Shown: in pieces, positions 34,478-42,744 of the stretch | How the letters are laid out: each line of letters begins with the position of its first letter | Numbering within the stretch: the first letter of the stretch is position 1 | Notes under the pieces: model-generated | Told to the model about the DNA's origin: nothing | The model's input: the letters and a program-made list of their open reading frames with translations, nothing else | Databases searched by the model: none | Translations under genes and position numbers: made by a program | Assembly (NCBI GenBank): GCA_900550495.1 | Contig: URSJ01000004.1 | Coordinates: forward strand, 15,644 to 79,643 | Length of the DNA stretch: 64,000 nt | DNA from: an uncultured Rickettsiales bacterium | Lineage (GTDB): Bacteria > Pseudomonadota > Alphaproteobacteria > Rs-D84 | Reading direction: 5' to 3'

Positions 34478-34840
34478 TCATAAATTTTGCAAAAAACTAA
34501 TCATAGAATTTACGCCGTTCAAACGCCCAGCCCCCAGTGGTAAATTCAGGCCGGCAAATTCAGCCCCCAGGTCCATTTGTTTTATTTCCGCCACACTTTT
34601 TCCGTCAACCATCGCGGTTATTATTGCAACAATCCCGCGAACAATCGCCGAATCTGCGCGGCCATAAAATCGATTCCCCACGCGACATATTTCGGCATGC
34701 GACGCGCACCCAACGATATCACTGCATACGGCACCATCCGGCACCGCTGGCGCATGCGCACCAATATCCATCACCATTTCCAGTTTATCCGCCGGCGCGT
34801 CCACCATATTTAATACAGATTTAATTTCATCATATGTCAT
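34478..34840 (-). CDS. sufE: Cysteine desulfuration protein SufE
   Basis: SufE accepts the persulfide sulfur from SufS and passes it to SufB. The 120-residue protein has the SufE core with the acceptor Cys in SDIVGCASHAEI (matching the family GCxSxVW), then a helix pair (RGIVAIITAMVDGKSVAEI) and the conserved C-terminal NGVNSMISFL. It is 6 bases after the sufT gene and 37 bases before the ftsL-like gene, on the same strand as sufS. Confidence 0.9.
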   Translation of the reverse strand: MTYDEIKSVLNMVDAPADKLEMVMDIGAHAPAVPDGAVCSDIVGCASHAEICRVGNRFYGRADSAIVRGIVAIITAMVDGKSVAEIKQMDLGAEFAGLNLPLGAGRLNGVNSMISFLQNL

Positions 34841-34846
34841 TATGCA

Positions 34847-35158
34847 CTACCAACCCTGTTCTGTTAAATCCAGTTCCAGACGCGCTGTGTCCGACATGCG
34901 TGACAAATCCCACGCGGGTTCCCACACCAAATTGACGTGAACAGGCACGTCCACCACATTGGCAACCGCCGTGTGCACTTGGGCCAATAATTCTTCCATC
35001 ATGGGGCATGTTGGACTGGTAAACGTCATATCAATATCAACCGAATCGGATTTTATATCAATATTATACACCAAACCCATATCCCAAATATTTACCGGGA
35101 TTTCTGGGTCAAAGACCGTCTTTAACGCCGCAATAACATCATCACGAACAGACACCAT
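34847..35158 (-). CDS. sufT: MIP18/DUF59-family Fe-S assembly protein (SufT-like)
   Basis: SufT-like proteins help mature or transfer Fe-S clusters. The 103-residue protein has the family motif VFDPEIPVNIWDMGLVYNI and the TSPTCPM segment with a single Cys, followed by VWEPAWDLSRMS, where the usual Pro-Trp and Met-Ser are kept. It lies between sufS (1 base gap) and sufE. Paralogous families (PaaD, apbC partner) have similar domains, but the neighbours favour the Suf role. Confidence 0.88.
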   Translation of the reverse strand: MVSVRDDVIAALKTVFDPEIPVNIWDMGLVYNIDIKSDSVDIDMTFTSPTCPMMEELLAQVHTAVANVVDVPVHVNLVWEPAWDLSRMSDTARLELDLTEQGW

Positions 35159-35159
35159 G

Positions 35160-36251
35160 TTATTTCACCACACTGTTTATTATATCAACCGCCGTATGTG
35201 CATCGTCCATCGTGTTATATGAGCCGACCGATATACGCGCACTGCCCGGGACACCCAGTGCGCGATGCATCCACGACGCACACATGTTTCCAACGCGCAA
35301 GCACAATCCACGCGCCCCGACCAACGCACCAAAATCCAACACATGCATATCATCAATCACAAATGACAACATCGCCGCGTCCGGCGTGGTCAAAATCTTT
35401 ATCCGCGGATTTTTAGACAACGCGTTATACATATATTTTATCAATCTCACGTCAGGACGTGATTGTGTCAAACATTCAATCGCTGGGCGCAGTCCTGCAA
35501 TCTGTGTCAGTGGCAGGGTTCCAGCCTCCCAACAATCAGGACTGGGCTGTAATGAAAAAGCGCCATCTGGGAAAACCCGGTTCACCATACCGCCACCAAA
35601 TTTATCAGGCGACCATGCGTCTGGATTTTTAATATACATCACCCCCAGACCAGTATCTGCACCAATCTTGTGCGCCGACCAACAGACAAAATCTGCGTCC
35701 CATTTTTGCACTTTTATATTGTCATGCACAACATATTGCGCCGCGTCAACTACCGTTATAACGTTTGGATTTTTTTGACGCGCCGCACGCACAATCGCGT
35801 TTACATCTTGGGGCTGGCCCAACACATTTGACATTGCAGTTATAACCAGAACATCAACATTTGGAATTTGCCGTACATCAATATCAAAATTTGCACTCAA
35901 CGTGCATTCTATAATCTCTGCCCCAGTGGCCATCCAGGGCAGACGTGCACTGTGATGGTCCAACGCCGATACCCCAACGCGCGTTTCGCGCGATGCGCCA
36001 ACGATTCGCACAATCCGATTTAATCCATCTGTTGCGCCCGATGTAAAAACAATCTGATGCGGTGCAGCCCCCATAAAATCTGCGACACACTGGCGAACAT
36101 CGCCAACCATTTTATCAGCTGCCGTGGCACGCGCACAAATTCCACGACCTGCATTTGCATATGCGTCACGTAAAAACGTTGTTTGTGCGTCAATAACCGA
36201 CGCCGGTTTTAACGCCGACGCAGCCGCATCTAAGTATATGATTTTATTCAT
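35160..36251 (-). CDS. sufS: Cysteine desulfurase SufS
   Basis: SufS is the PLP enzyme that removes sulfur from cysteine for Fe-S assembly. The 363-residue protein starts IIYLDAAAS and has FTSGATDGLNRIV (cofactor loop), VVDAAQYVVH (PLP-stacking Asp and Gln), the PLP Lys in SAHKIGADTGLGVMY, and the catalytic Cys in RVGNMCASW. This is the class II (SufS/CsdA) form, smaller than the E. coli protein (406). I chose the ATG at 36251 because the family begins at this motif; ATG 36272 would add 7 residues. It heads a sufS-sufT-sufE-ftsL-ftsI run; sufBC are at 11.5-13.5 kb. Confidence 0.92.
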   Translation of the reverse strand: MNKIIYLDAAASALKPASVIDAQTTFLRDAYANAGRGICARATAADKMVGDVRQCVADFMGAAPHQIVFTSGATDGLNRIVRIVGASRETRVGVSALDHHSARLPWMATGAEIIECTLSANFDIDVRQIPNVDVLVITAMSNVLGQPQDVNAIVRAARQKNPNVITVVDAAQYVVHDNIKVQKWDADFVCWSAHKIGADTGLGVMYIKNPDAWSPDKFGGGMVNRVFPDGAFSLQPSPDCWEAGTLPLTQIAGLRPAIECLTQSRPDVRLIKYMYNALSKNPRIKILTTPDAAMLSFVIDDMHVLDFGALVGARGLCLRVGNMCASWMHRALGVPGSARISVGSYNTMDDAHTAVDIINSVVK

Positions 36252-36283
36252 TTTATATGTTTTCTCTTGCATTTCTTACTGAT

Positions 36284-36289
36284 TATAAT
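36284..36289 (+). promoter_or_regulatory. -10 box of trxA
   Basis: A perfect TATAAT lies 38 bases before the trxA ATG in the sufS/trxA divergent region, with the strong ribosome binding site AGAAGGAG in between. No convincing -35 is visible. Confidence 0.45.
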
Positions 36290-36327
36290 ACACTTGCCCA
36301 AAATATCAATAGCAGAAGGAGAAAAAG

Positions 36328-36645
36328 ATGGCATTGGAACACGCAAACGATACTAATTTTGACACAACCGTCGCCAGTGGCATTACATTGGTTGATTTCT
36401 GGGCATCATGGTGTGGGCCATGTCGCATGTTCGGCCCTATATTCGAGGCGACATCAGACGAAATCCCAGATGTTAAATTCGTAAAATTCGAAATTGACGA
36501 GGCCAACCGTCGCACACCTGCAAAATATGGGATTCGCAGTATCCCCAGCGTGTTAGCATTTAAAAACGGTGAGTTAGTAGAGGCCAGAACCGGTCTGATG
36601 GACGAGGACACCCTGGTTCAATGGATAAAAGAATTAAAAGGCTAA
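36328..36645 (+). CDS. trxA: Thioredoxin 1
   Basis: Thioredoxin reduces protein disulfides in the cytoplasm. The 105-residue protein has the full fold and active site WASWCGPCRMF at about 30-40, the buried Asp in LVDFWA, and the cis-Pro in IRSIPSVLAF. Length is normal. It is 4 bases before the dksA-like gene on the same strand. Confidence 0.95.
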   Translation: MALEHANDTNFDTTVASGITLVDFWASWCGPCRMFGPIFEATSDEIPDVKFVKFEIDEANRRTPAKYGIRSIPSVLAFKNGELVEARTGLMDEDTLVQWIKELKG

Positions 36646-36649
36646 TAAA

Positions 36650-37084
36650 ATGGCAGCAAAGAAAAATTACAAGACAATTGAATTACCGCCAAGATACACA
36701 CCGAAAAAATCGGAACCGTATATGTGCCCCGAACAATTGGCGTATTTTTACCGCCTGTTGATGACCCAGAAAGATGAAATTATTCATGAAAGCGATTCGG
36801 TTCTGAGTGCAGTGCGACTGGCCGAAAAAACCGAAGCAGCCGGTGTTGGCGATGATTCTGATAACGCAACATACGAACAAGATATTACGATGAATCTGCG
36901 TATGTCAGAACGTGACAACAATTTGTTGAAAAAGATAAACGCCGCATTGGATCGTATTGAAAACGGCACATACGGATACAGCGTTGTATCTGGCGATGAA
37001 ATCGGCCTGAACCGAATGATGGCACGTCCCTTGGCGACGATGACAATCGAAGAACAAGAAGAATACGAACAACGCAATCCATAA
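36650..37084 (+). CDS. dksA: DksA-family RNA polymerase-binding protein without zinc cysteines
   Basis: DksA works with ppGpp to tune rRNA and amino-acid promoters. The 144-residue protein has the N-terminal coiled-coil hairpin (about 35-110) with the tip pattern EAAGVGDDSDNATYEQD, the family DxxDxA motif, and a C-terminal zinc-finger-like module. In that module GTYGYSVVSGDEIGLNRMM replaces the usual TYGYC, and no other Cys follows, so the four-Cys zinc site is gone, as in the Cys-less DksA2 types. It is co-transcribed with trxA, and a terminator follows. Confidence 0.88.
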   Translation: MAAKKNYKTIELPPRYTPKKSEPYMCPEQLAYFYRLLMTQKDEIIHESDSVLSAVRLAEKTEAAGVGDDSDNATYEQDITMNLRMSERDNNLLKKINAALDRIENGTYGYSVVSGDEIGLNRMMARPLATMTIEEQEEYEQRNP

Positions 37085-37096
37085 AATGCGTAAAAA

Positions 37097-37126
37097 TAAA
37101 AACCGTGCATTTTGCACGGTTTAATT
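37097..37126. terminator. Convergent terminator between dksA and tatA
   Basis: A 9-10-bp stem AAACCGTGC / GCACGGTTT with a short T-rich loop, between genes ending at 37084 (+) and 37127 (-). Confidence 0.8.
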
Positions 37127-37381
37127 TTATTTTTTAGCTGCCGCTTTTTTTACAGGCTTTTTCGCAACAGATTTCTTGGTTGCGGTCTTAGCCGATTTTT
37201 TTGTGGTGACAGCCGGCTTGACGTCTTTTTTGTCATCAGGATTTGACTTCATCTCTTTCTTGAAGACGTTTATTCCGTCTGCCAGATTTTTCATCATACC
37301 CGGAATCTTTGCACTGCCGAATAAAATAACGACCAATACAACAATTACTAAAATTTCTGCCCAACCAAGTCTGCCAAACAT
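37127..37381 (-). CDS. tatA: Twin-arginine translocase subunit TatA
   Basis: TatA polymerises to form the Tat pore. The 84-residue protein has the N-terminal helix in GWAEILVIVVLVVILFGSAK, the FGxxKIP hinge (LFGSAKIPGMMKNLADGI), an amphipathic helix and a very Lys/Ala-rich tail typical of AT-rich alphaproteobacterial TatA. It follows a SPOR-domain gene by 12 bases and is separate from tatBC, at 28-29 kb. Confidence 0.93.
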   Translation of the reverse strand: MFGRLGWAEILVIVVLVVILFGSAKIPGMMKNLADGINVFKKEMKSNPDDKKDVKPAVTTKKSAKTATKKSVAKKPVKKAAAKK

Positions 37382-37393
37382 ATTTATCCCCTT

Positions 37394-38164
37394 TTATTTT
37401 GCAACATAGCAATCCAGACCATCAGATTTTGCATTACGACAAAATCCGTTTGCTTCGGCCGCGGTCGCGAACGCGATACGCAATCTGTAAATCGTTCCAC
37501 CATTAACTTGAGCAGCCAAAATAACGAACTGTTTTCCTGCGAACAGATTCTGGTGACCACGCTGAATCTGGCGTTGCGCATTTTCCGCCAATGCGCGTGT
37601 GCTGTATGAGCCAAACTGAACATACCAACCACCGTGCGTCGTGGCAACCTGCTGCTTTACAGTTTTTTTCGGCGCAGCCTTTTGCACAGTTTTTTTTGCG
37701 GCCGGCTTTTTAGCCACTGGTTGTTTTGCCACAGGTTTATCTGGGTTAAACGTGACCGCCTTTCTGTCTTCTACAACGCGAACAGGAACGCCCGCTGTTT
37801 CCTGGGTTGGGGCAACAACTGGTTTTGGTGCCGGGACGGGTGCTGGCGCGGGAACCGCTGCTGCAACCGGTTCTGGCGTTGCATCTGCTGGCACTGGTGC
37901 CGGAGCTGGAACATCAATCGTATCCGCCCCATCAATAACAACAGATGGCGCATCTAAATCAACATCTATCGATGACGAAGAATTTCCGCCAACCGTGCGA
38001 ACAATAATATATGTCGCCAAGATGATGACAACAACCCCAATCCCCATCAATAACCACGGTTTTTTTGAACGTGGCGCGGCAAACGGCGCCGCATCTGGCA
38101 GTGTATCAACACCGTTTTCATCATCTAAATCCAATAAATCCAAATTGTTGTTATCTTCATTCAT
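37394..38164 (-). CDS. SPOR-domain membrane protein (FtsN-like)
   Basis: SPOR domains bind denuded septal glycan and bring proteins to the division site. The 256-residue protein has an acidic cytoplasmic part (residues 1-33) and one membrane helix (about 36-58, WLLMGIGVVVIILATYIIV). A long Pro/Ala/Val-rich and then Lys-rich linker follows, and a C-terminal SPOR domain (about 178-256) begins GGWYVQFGSYSTRALAENAQ. The order matches alphaproteobacterial FtsN-like proteins. It lies upstream of tatA on the same strand. Confidence 0.85.
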   Translation of the reverse strand: MNEDNNNLDLLDLDDENGVDTLPDAAPFAAPRSKKPWLLMGIGVVVIILATYIIVRTVGGNSSSSIDVDLDAPSVVIDGADTIDVPAPAPVPADATPEPVAAAVPAPAPVPAPKPVVAPTQETAGVPVRVVEDRKAVTFNPDKPVAKQPVAKKPAAKKTVQKAAPKKTVKQQVATTHGGWYVQFGSYSTRALAENAQRQIQRGHQNLFAGKQFVILAAQVNGGTIYRLRIAFATAAEANGFCRNAKSDGLDCYVAK

Positions 38165-38250
38165 CTGGACACTCCTCCCCGTGGCTGAAAATTTCTATTT
38201 GTGAATATTATATCACAAAAAAAGCCAATTAACAAAGAATATATACCATT

Positions 38251-38394
38251 TTATTTTGGCATTTGACCAAAGTGTGGTGGAACAATCAGTTTATGATTTT
38301 CTGTGATAATTGGTTCACTTTCGCACGTCCGGGCACACGCCGACAATGCGATTGGCATTGCAACCACCGCCAATAACAAAATAATTTTTTTCAT
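38251..38394 (-). CDS. 47-residue lipoprotein with a BamF-like tail
   Basis: Too short for most gene finders, but well supported: GGATGGAAAG precedes the ATG, and the product MKKIILLLAVVAMPIALSAC starts with a clear lipoprotein signal peptide and lipobox. After the Cys come about 27 residues including IITENHKLIVPPHFGQMPK. The pattern with a hydrophobic pair and then PPxFG resembles the short motif of BamF/DUF3035 lipoproteins in other Alphaproteobacteria (VxxRAPLxxPPxxxLRPP). Outer-membrane assembly is a guess. It sits between thrS and the SPOR gene, same strand. Confidence 0.7.
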   Translation of the reverse strand: MKKIILLLAVVAMPIALSACARTCESEPIITENHKLIVPPHFGQMPK

Positions 38395-38419
38395 CTTTCC
38401 ATCCTTTTATAAACAAATA

Positions 38420-38441
38420 GGTGCGCAGATTTCCACGCACC
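38420..38441 (-). terminator. Weak hairpin after thrS
   Basis: GGTGCG / CGCACC with a 10-base loop, 10 bases past the thrS stop, followed on the minus strand by the T-poor tail TATTTGTTTAT. It could be a terminator or a processing site before the small lipoprotein gene. Confidence 0.35.
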
Positions 38442-38450
38442 CTGCACTTT

Positions 38451-40184
38451 TTATTGTGGCATTTTAACCGCATCTTTCATTTGAGCAATAAATTCAGACA
38501 GCGACATTGTTTCCTGTTTCTCCACGCCCAAACGACGCAACGTTACCGTTTTGTCTGCGGCCTCTTTTTCACCAACAACCGCAATAATCGGCGTTTTCGC
38601 CAGCGATAGTTCACGAATCTTGTAGTTCACCTTTTCATCACGCAAATCGGCACGTGCCCACACGCCCGCGTTGCGCAATTCGTCGGCGACCATTGTCGCA
38701 TATTCCGCAACCTTGCCCGAAATTGGTGCAACAACAACCGGCTCTGGCGATAACCACAATGGCAGATTGCCCCCCGTTGATTCCAGCAAGATTCCCATAA
38801 AGCGTTCAATTGAACCCAACATCGCGCGGTGCAACATAATCGGACGATGTTTTTCGCCATCTTCGCCGACATAGGACAAATCAAAACGTTCTGGCAAATT
38901 CATATCCAACTGAATCGTGCCACACTGCCAAATTCGTCCCATTGAATCTTTCAGATAGCTATCAATTTTCGGGCCATAGAACGCCGCGTCCCCTTCGGCA
39001 ATTTCGTATTCAATACCATTGTCGTCCAGTGCGCGTTTCAGTGCCGCTTCGGCCTTGTCCCAAATTTCATCTGACCCGATACGGAATTCAGATTCTTTAC
39101 GGGTTGCCAATTTCATTGAAATTTTATCAAAACCGAATTTACCATAAATATCCTTGATAAAGCGCAAAATCTTTACAACTTCGTTTTCCAGTTGTTCTTC
39201 GGTACAGAAAATATGCGCATCATCCTGAGTAAATTCACGAACGCGCATCAGTCCCGACAAACCACCAGCCGCCTCGTAACGATTTACCTTACCGAATTCG
39301 GCTAAATACATTGGTAAATCTTTATACGATTTGATTCCCTGACCAAAAACCAACATGCCGCCCGGACAAGACATCGGCTTTACACAGAACGTTTTGCCGT
39401 CTTGGGTTTTACCAAAATAATTATGTTCGCCATACTTTGCCCAGTGACCACTGCGCTCCCACAGACTGCGATCCATGACCGATGGCGTAGAAATTTCCAA
39501 ATACCCTGCCCGTTCCTGGCGATCACGGATATATTCAATCAGACGACGATAAATCTTGTATCCCTTGTCGTGCCAGAATACTGCGCCAGGAGCATAATCT
39601 GGTTCAAAATGGAACAAATCCATATCACGCCCCAGTTTACGGTTATCACGCGCGGCGGCCTCGGCCACATTTTTCAAATGCTGTTCCAGTTCTTCGCGTG
39701 TTGCAAATGCATCAACATAAATACGCTGTAACATTTTATTTTTTGCATTACCCTTCCAGTATGCGCCTGCAACATTGCGAATTTTAAACGCATCACGTGG
39801 CAAATCCTTGGACGATTCAACGTGTGGCCCACGGCACAAGTCAATAAAATCACGGAATGCATAAACCGATAACGTTTCGCCTGCGGTATCGTATTCGTTT
39901 AACCATTCCATTTTATACGGTTGATTGGCGAATAACTGTTTCGCCTCGTCCAGGCTGACATTACGCTGTTCAAAACGGCCGTTTGATTTAATCAGCGCGT
40001 GCATTTCGTGTTCAATTTTTTCAAAGTCTTCTTCCGAAAATCTGTGTTCAGTATCAAAATCATAGTAAAACCCATTTTCAATTGCTGGGCCGCCCGCGAA
40101 TTTAACATCTGGATACAGTTTCTGAACCGCTGACGCCATAACATGCGCCAGCGAATGACGAATCGTTTCTATTGGATATGACAT
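38451..40184 (-). CDS. thrS: Threonyl-tRNA synthetase without TGS domain
   Basis: ThrRS charges tRNA-Thr. The 577-residue protein begins directly with the editing domain (RHSLAHVMASAVQKLYP, with the HxxxH zinc motif). It continues with the second editing part (DLCRGPHV), the class II core (motif 2 RVREFTQDDAHIF, motif 3 MLHRAMLGSIERF; zinc ligand in KPMSCPGG) and the anticodon-binding domain. The N-terminal TGS/N1 domain of about 60 residues found in most ThrRS is absent. AAAGG at 9 nt and the start right at the editing domain support this N terminus. Confidence 0.94.
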   Translation of the reverse strand: MSYPIETIRHSLAHVMASAVQKLYPDVKFAGGPAIENGFYYDFDTEHRFSEEDFEKIEHEMHALIKSNGRFEQRNVSLDEAKQLFANQPYKMEWLNEYDTAGETLSVYAFRDFIDLCRGPHVESSKDLPRDAFKIRNVAGAYWKGNAKNKMLQRIYVDAFATREELEQHLKNVAEAAARDNRKLGRDMDLFHFEPDYAPGAVFWHDKGYKIYRRLIEYIRDRQERAGYLEISTPSVMDRSLWERSGHWAKYGEHNYFGKTQDGKTFCVKPMSCPGGMLVFGQGIKSYKDLPMYLAEFGKVNRYEAAGGLSGLMRVREFTQDDAHIFCTEEQLENEVVKILRFIKDIYGKFGFDKISMKLATRKESEFRIGSDEIWDKAEAALKRALDDNGIEYEIAEGDAAFYGPKIDSYLKDSMGRIWQCGTIQLDMNLPERFDLSYVGEDGEKHRPIMLHRAMLGSIERFMGILLESTGGNLPLWLSPEPVVVAPISGKVAEYATMVADELRNAGVWARADLRDEKVNYKIRELSLAKTPIIAVVGEKEAADKTVTLRRLGVEKQETMSLSEFIAQMKDAVKMPQ

Positions 40185-40374
40185 AATTATAAACCTTTCT
40201 TACTTTGGTCTTGGTATTGTTTTTTTATTTTATTTGATTATTGCATGACGCGGTCAAAACCGCAAACAGAATTTACACCCCCAAAGGGGTTGTTGTAGTT
40301 GTTGTAAATGTCAAAATAGTCACAAACTTTTTCATATCTCATGTATTGTATGACGTTATAATATAAAAATCAAT

Positions 40375-40400
40375 AAAAAATGCCAGCAAGCCGGCATTTT
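40375..40400 (-). terminator. Terminator of the hemolysin III-family gene
   Basis: AATGCC / GGCATT with an 8-base loop, A6 before and TTTATT after; on the minus strand it ends in T6, just after the stop at 40402. Confidence 0.6.
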
Positions 40401-40401
40401 A

Positions 40402-41148
40402 TTAATAATCAATTATGCACCCGAACAGCACTGCGAAAAAGAAACACACACTGCCCCCGATTACAAACAGATGCCATATCGCATGTGAAAACTTTAACCG
40501 ACGCCACAGATAGAATATTACCCCCACCGAATACGACAGACCACCGGCTAAAATAAACCACATACCGCGCGACGGAATATATTTTATCATTGCCGGCAAA
40601 ATAAACAGCAATGTCCACCCCATAACCAGATACAGTAACACCATCCATTTTGGCTGCTGCTTTGGGTTACGGATTTTCATAACTGCGCCAAATATCACAA
40701 TCGCCCATAAAATACCAAACACGGTCCAGCCGATTGGCCCACGCAAATTCACCAACATAAATGGCGTGTATGTGCCGGCAATCAAGGCATATATGGCAAC
40801 ACTGTCCCAAATCTCAAAGAAACATTCGCCGGGTTTGCCAATGGTTGCGTGACACATTGTTGAACCAAAATACAGCGTGAACATTGTCAGACCAAAAATC
40901 GCACACGATACAATCGCCCACGCATTGCCGGCCAACGCCGCATATACAACCAACAGTGTCAATCCTGCGATTGCCAACCCGATACCAATACCGTGGGTTA
41001 AAATATTTAATGCTTCTTCCCCTTTGGTGCTGGGGCGTTCCCAGCGAAACAACCCCGTTGCACGCAATATACGCAACAGGCGTCCGCCACGCGCATCACG
41101 TTTAACCTGGCGCACCAGGGTGCGCGAATGTTTTTTTGTTTTAACCAT
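40402..41148 (-). CDS. Hemolysin III / YqfA-family (PAQR) membrane protein
   Basis: The 248-residue protein has a basic N terminus (about 1-35) and seven membrane helices with the family residues: EEALNILTHGIGI, STMCHATIGK (Ser/His), WDSVAIYALIAGTYTPF (Asp) and the last-helix His pair in FSHAIWHLFVIGGS. These His/Asp/Ser residues form the metal site of PAQR-type proteins. Bacterial members influence membrane fluidity or were first seen as hemolysins; the exact role is unclear. The ATG overlaps the 3' end of gltX by 8 bases, with GAGGAG just upstream. Confidence 0.9.
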   Translation of the reverse strand: MVKTKKHSRTLVRQVKRDARGGRLLRILRATGLFRWERPSTKGEEALNILTHGIGIGLAIAGLTLLVVYAALAGNAWAIVSCAIFGLTMFTLYFGSTMCHATIGKPGECFFEIWDSVAIYALIAGTYTPFMLVNLRGPIGWTVFGILWAIVIFGAVMKIRNPKQQPKWMVLLYLVMGWTLLFILPAMIKYIPSRGMWFILAGGLSYSVGVIFYLWRRLKFSHAIWHLFVIGGSVCFFFAVLFGCIIDY

Positions 41149-42721
41149 TTACAATCTCCTCTATTCTTTGTTTTACCATATCTGCCCCCATAACTTGCAT
41201 AACAGAATACAAATCTGGTGTATTTGTCCGCCCTGTCATCGCTACGCGCAAATTCATCGCAACGTCACCGTTTTTAAGTCCGCACGCCGACGCAATCGCA
41301 ACAATTTTGTTCCACCACGCGTCCTTGTCATCGTTTATGTCAAACGTCGTCAGAAACGCCGTCAAAACATCGCGATTAAACGCATATTCAGAATTCTTGG
41401 TGTGCAACGCGTCCCAGAAATACGCGATTTCGTCCAACGTCTGGCGCCAGGTGACAAAATCCTTGCGGATACGTTTTGGATTATCGCGCTCAATTCCCAA
41501 TGCCGCCGCCAGATACTGTGAATTTGCGACCTGCATTTTTTGGACATCATTACCGTATTCATTTGCCCAATCTGTGATATTGCGAACCAAATCCGTCACA
41601 GACAATGTTGCGATATATTCACGCGCCCACCATTCCAGTTTTTTCATATCAAACAACGCACCAGAAATCGGAATCTTTTTTACACGCAACGGGTATTGCC
41701 AGATAGATGAAACCTGGCCTTTGGATTTAGCCTCTTCATAACCCGATGCCGCTATATTGCCCAGGTATTCCAGCACCGCCGCCGTTGGCCAACCATCGGC
41801 CAAGAAAAATGCAACATTTGCCTCGGGGTCTTTGCGTTTGGACAATTTGCGTTGTTTGCCGGTTTCGTCATCTATTTTATCAATCGTTGACGTGTGAACA
41901 TACATCGGCGCAGTCCACCCCATCATACGAAACAACTGTGCGTGCAACGGGAACGACGGCAACCACTCTTCGCCACGAACGACGTGTGTTGTGCGCATAA
42001 AATGGTCATCAACCAAGTGTGCAAAATGATACGTCGGCAACCGGTCGTTTGATTTAATCAGAACAATATCTTCGTTATTTTCTGGAAATCCGATTGAACC
42101 ACGCACCGCGTCCTTGCAGAAAATACGCTTTGACGGGTCGCCAGTTGAATACAAACGAATCGTTGGCACCTCACCATTGTCCAGATGTGCAATGATTTCA
42201 TCATCTGTTAAATCGCGGTCACGCGCAAATTCACCATAAATACCGGTTGCAAAACCTGCTGCCTTTTGATTCGCACGTATTTTTTCCATATCGTCCGCGG
42301 TCAAAAAACAAGGATACGCCAGCCCACGCGCCAACAAATCGGCCGCCACACTGTGATAAATATCACGACGTTGGGACTGGTAATACGGGCCGTATTCTGG
42401 CATATCATTATACTCCAACCCAAAACGATGCATTGAGTCAACAATGATGTCAACTGCAGACGCAACCTCGCGCTTGGTATCCGTATCTTCGATGCGCAGC
42501 ATAAATACACCACCAGTATCACGCGCCAATTTGCAGTCAACCAGTGCGCCATACAACCCGCCCAAATGCATAAAGCCCGTGGGGCTGGGTGCAAAACGTG
42601 TCACAAACGCGCCGTCTGGCAAATTGCGTGGAGGAAACTTTTTTTCCAGTTCGTCCAGTGTATATTTCGGCGATTCCCCCAACACGCGTGCGATTAATTC
42701 TGATGATAAACCATTACGCAT
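41141..42721 (-). CDS. gltX: Glutamyl-tRNA synthetase
   Basis: The 526-residue protein charges tRNA-Glu and, with GatCAB encoded here, probably also tRNA-Gln. It has the class I HIGH motif as RFAPSPTGFMHLGGL (about 42-56), RIEDTDTKR, the KMSKS motif as KLSKRK, and the helical anticodon-binding C-terminal domain. GlnRS is excluded by the overall bacterial GluRS layout. An unusual N-terminal extension of about 35 residues precedes the catalytic domain (LSSELIARVLGESPKYTLDE). AAAGGAAAA precedes the ATG. The hemolysin III gene overlaps its end. Confidence 0.93.
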   Translation of the reverse strand: MRNGLSSELIARVLGESPKYTLDELEKKFPPRNLPDGAFVTRFAPSPTGFMHLGGLYGALVDCKLARDTGGVFMLRIEDTDTKREVASAVDIIVDSMHRFGLEYNDMPEYGPYYQSQRRDIYHSVAADLLARGLAYPCFLTADDMEKIRANQKAAGFATGIYGEFARDRDLTDDEIIAHLDNGEVPTIRLYSTGDPSKRIFCKDAVRGSIGFPENNEDIVLIKSNDRLPTYHFAHLVDDHFMRTTHVVRGEEWLPSFPLHAQLFRMMGWTAPMYVHTSTIDKIDDETGKQRKLSKRKDPEANVAFFLADGWPTAAVLEYLGNIAASGYEEAKSKGQVSSIWQYPLRVKKIPISGALFDMKKLEWWAREYIATLSVTDLVRNITDWANEYGNDVQKMQVANSQYLAAALGIERDNPKRIRKDFVTWRQTLDEIAYFWDALHTKNSEYAFNRDVLTAFLTTFDINDDKDAWWNKIVAIASACGLKNGDVAMNLRVAMTGRTNTPDLYSVMQVMGADMVKQRIEEIVNG

Positions 42722-42744
42722 CTTTATTTTCCTTTACCCAATTA

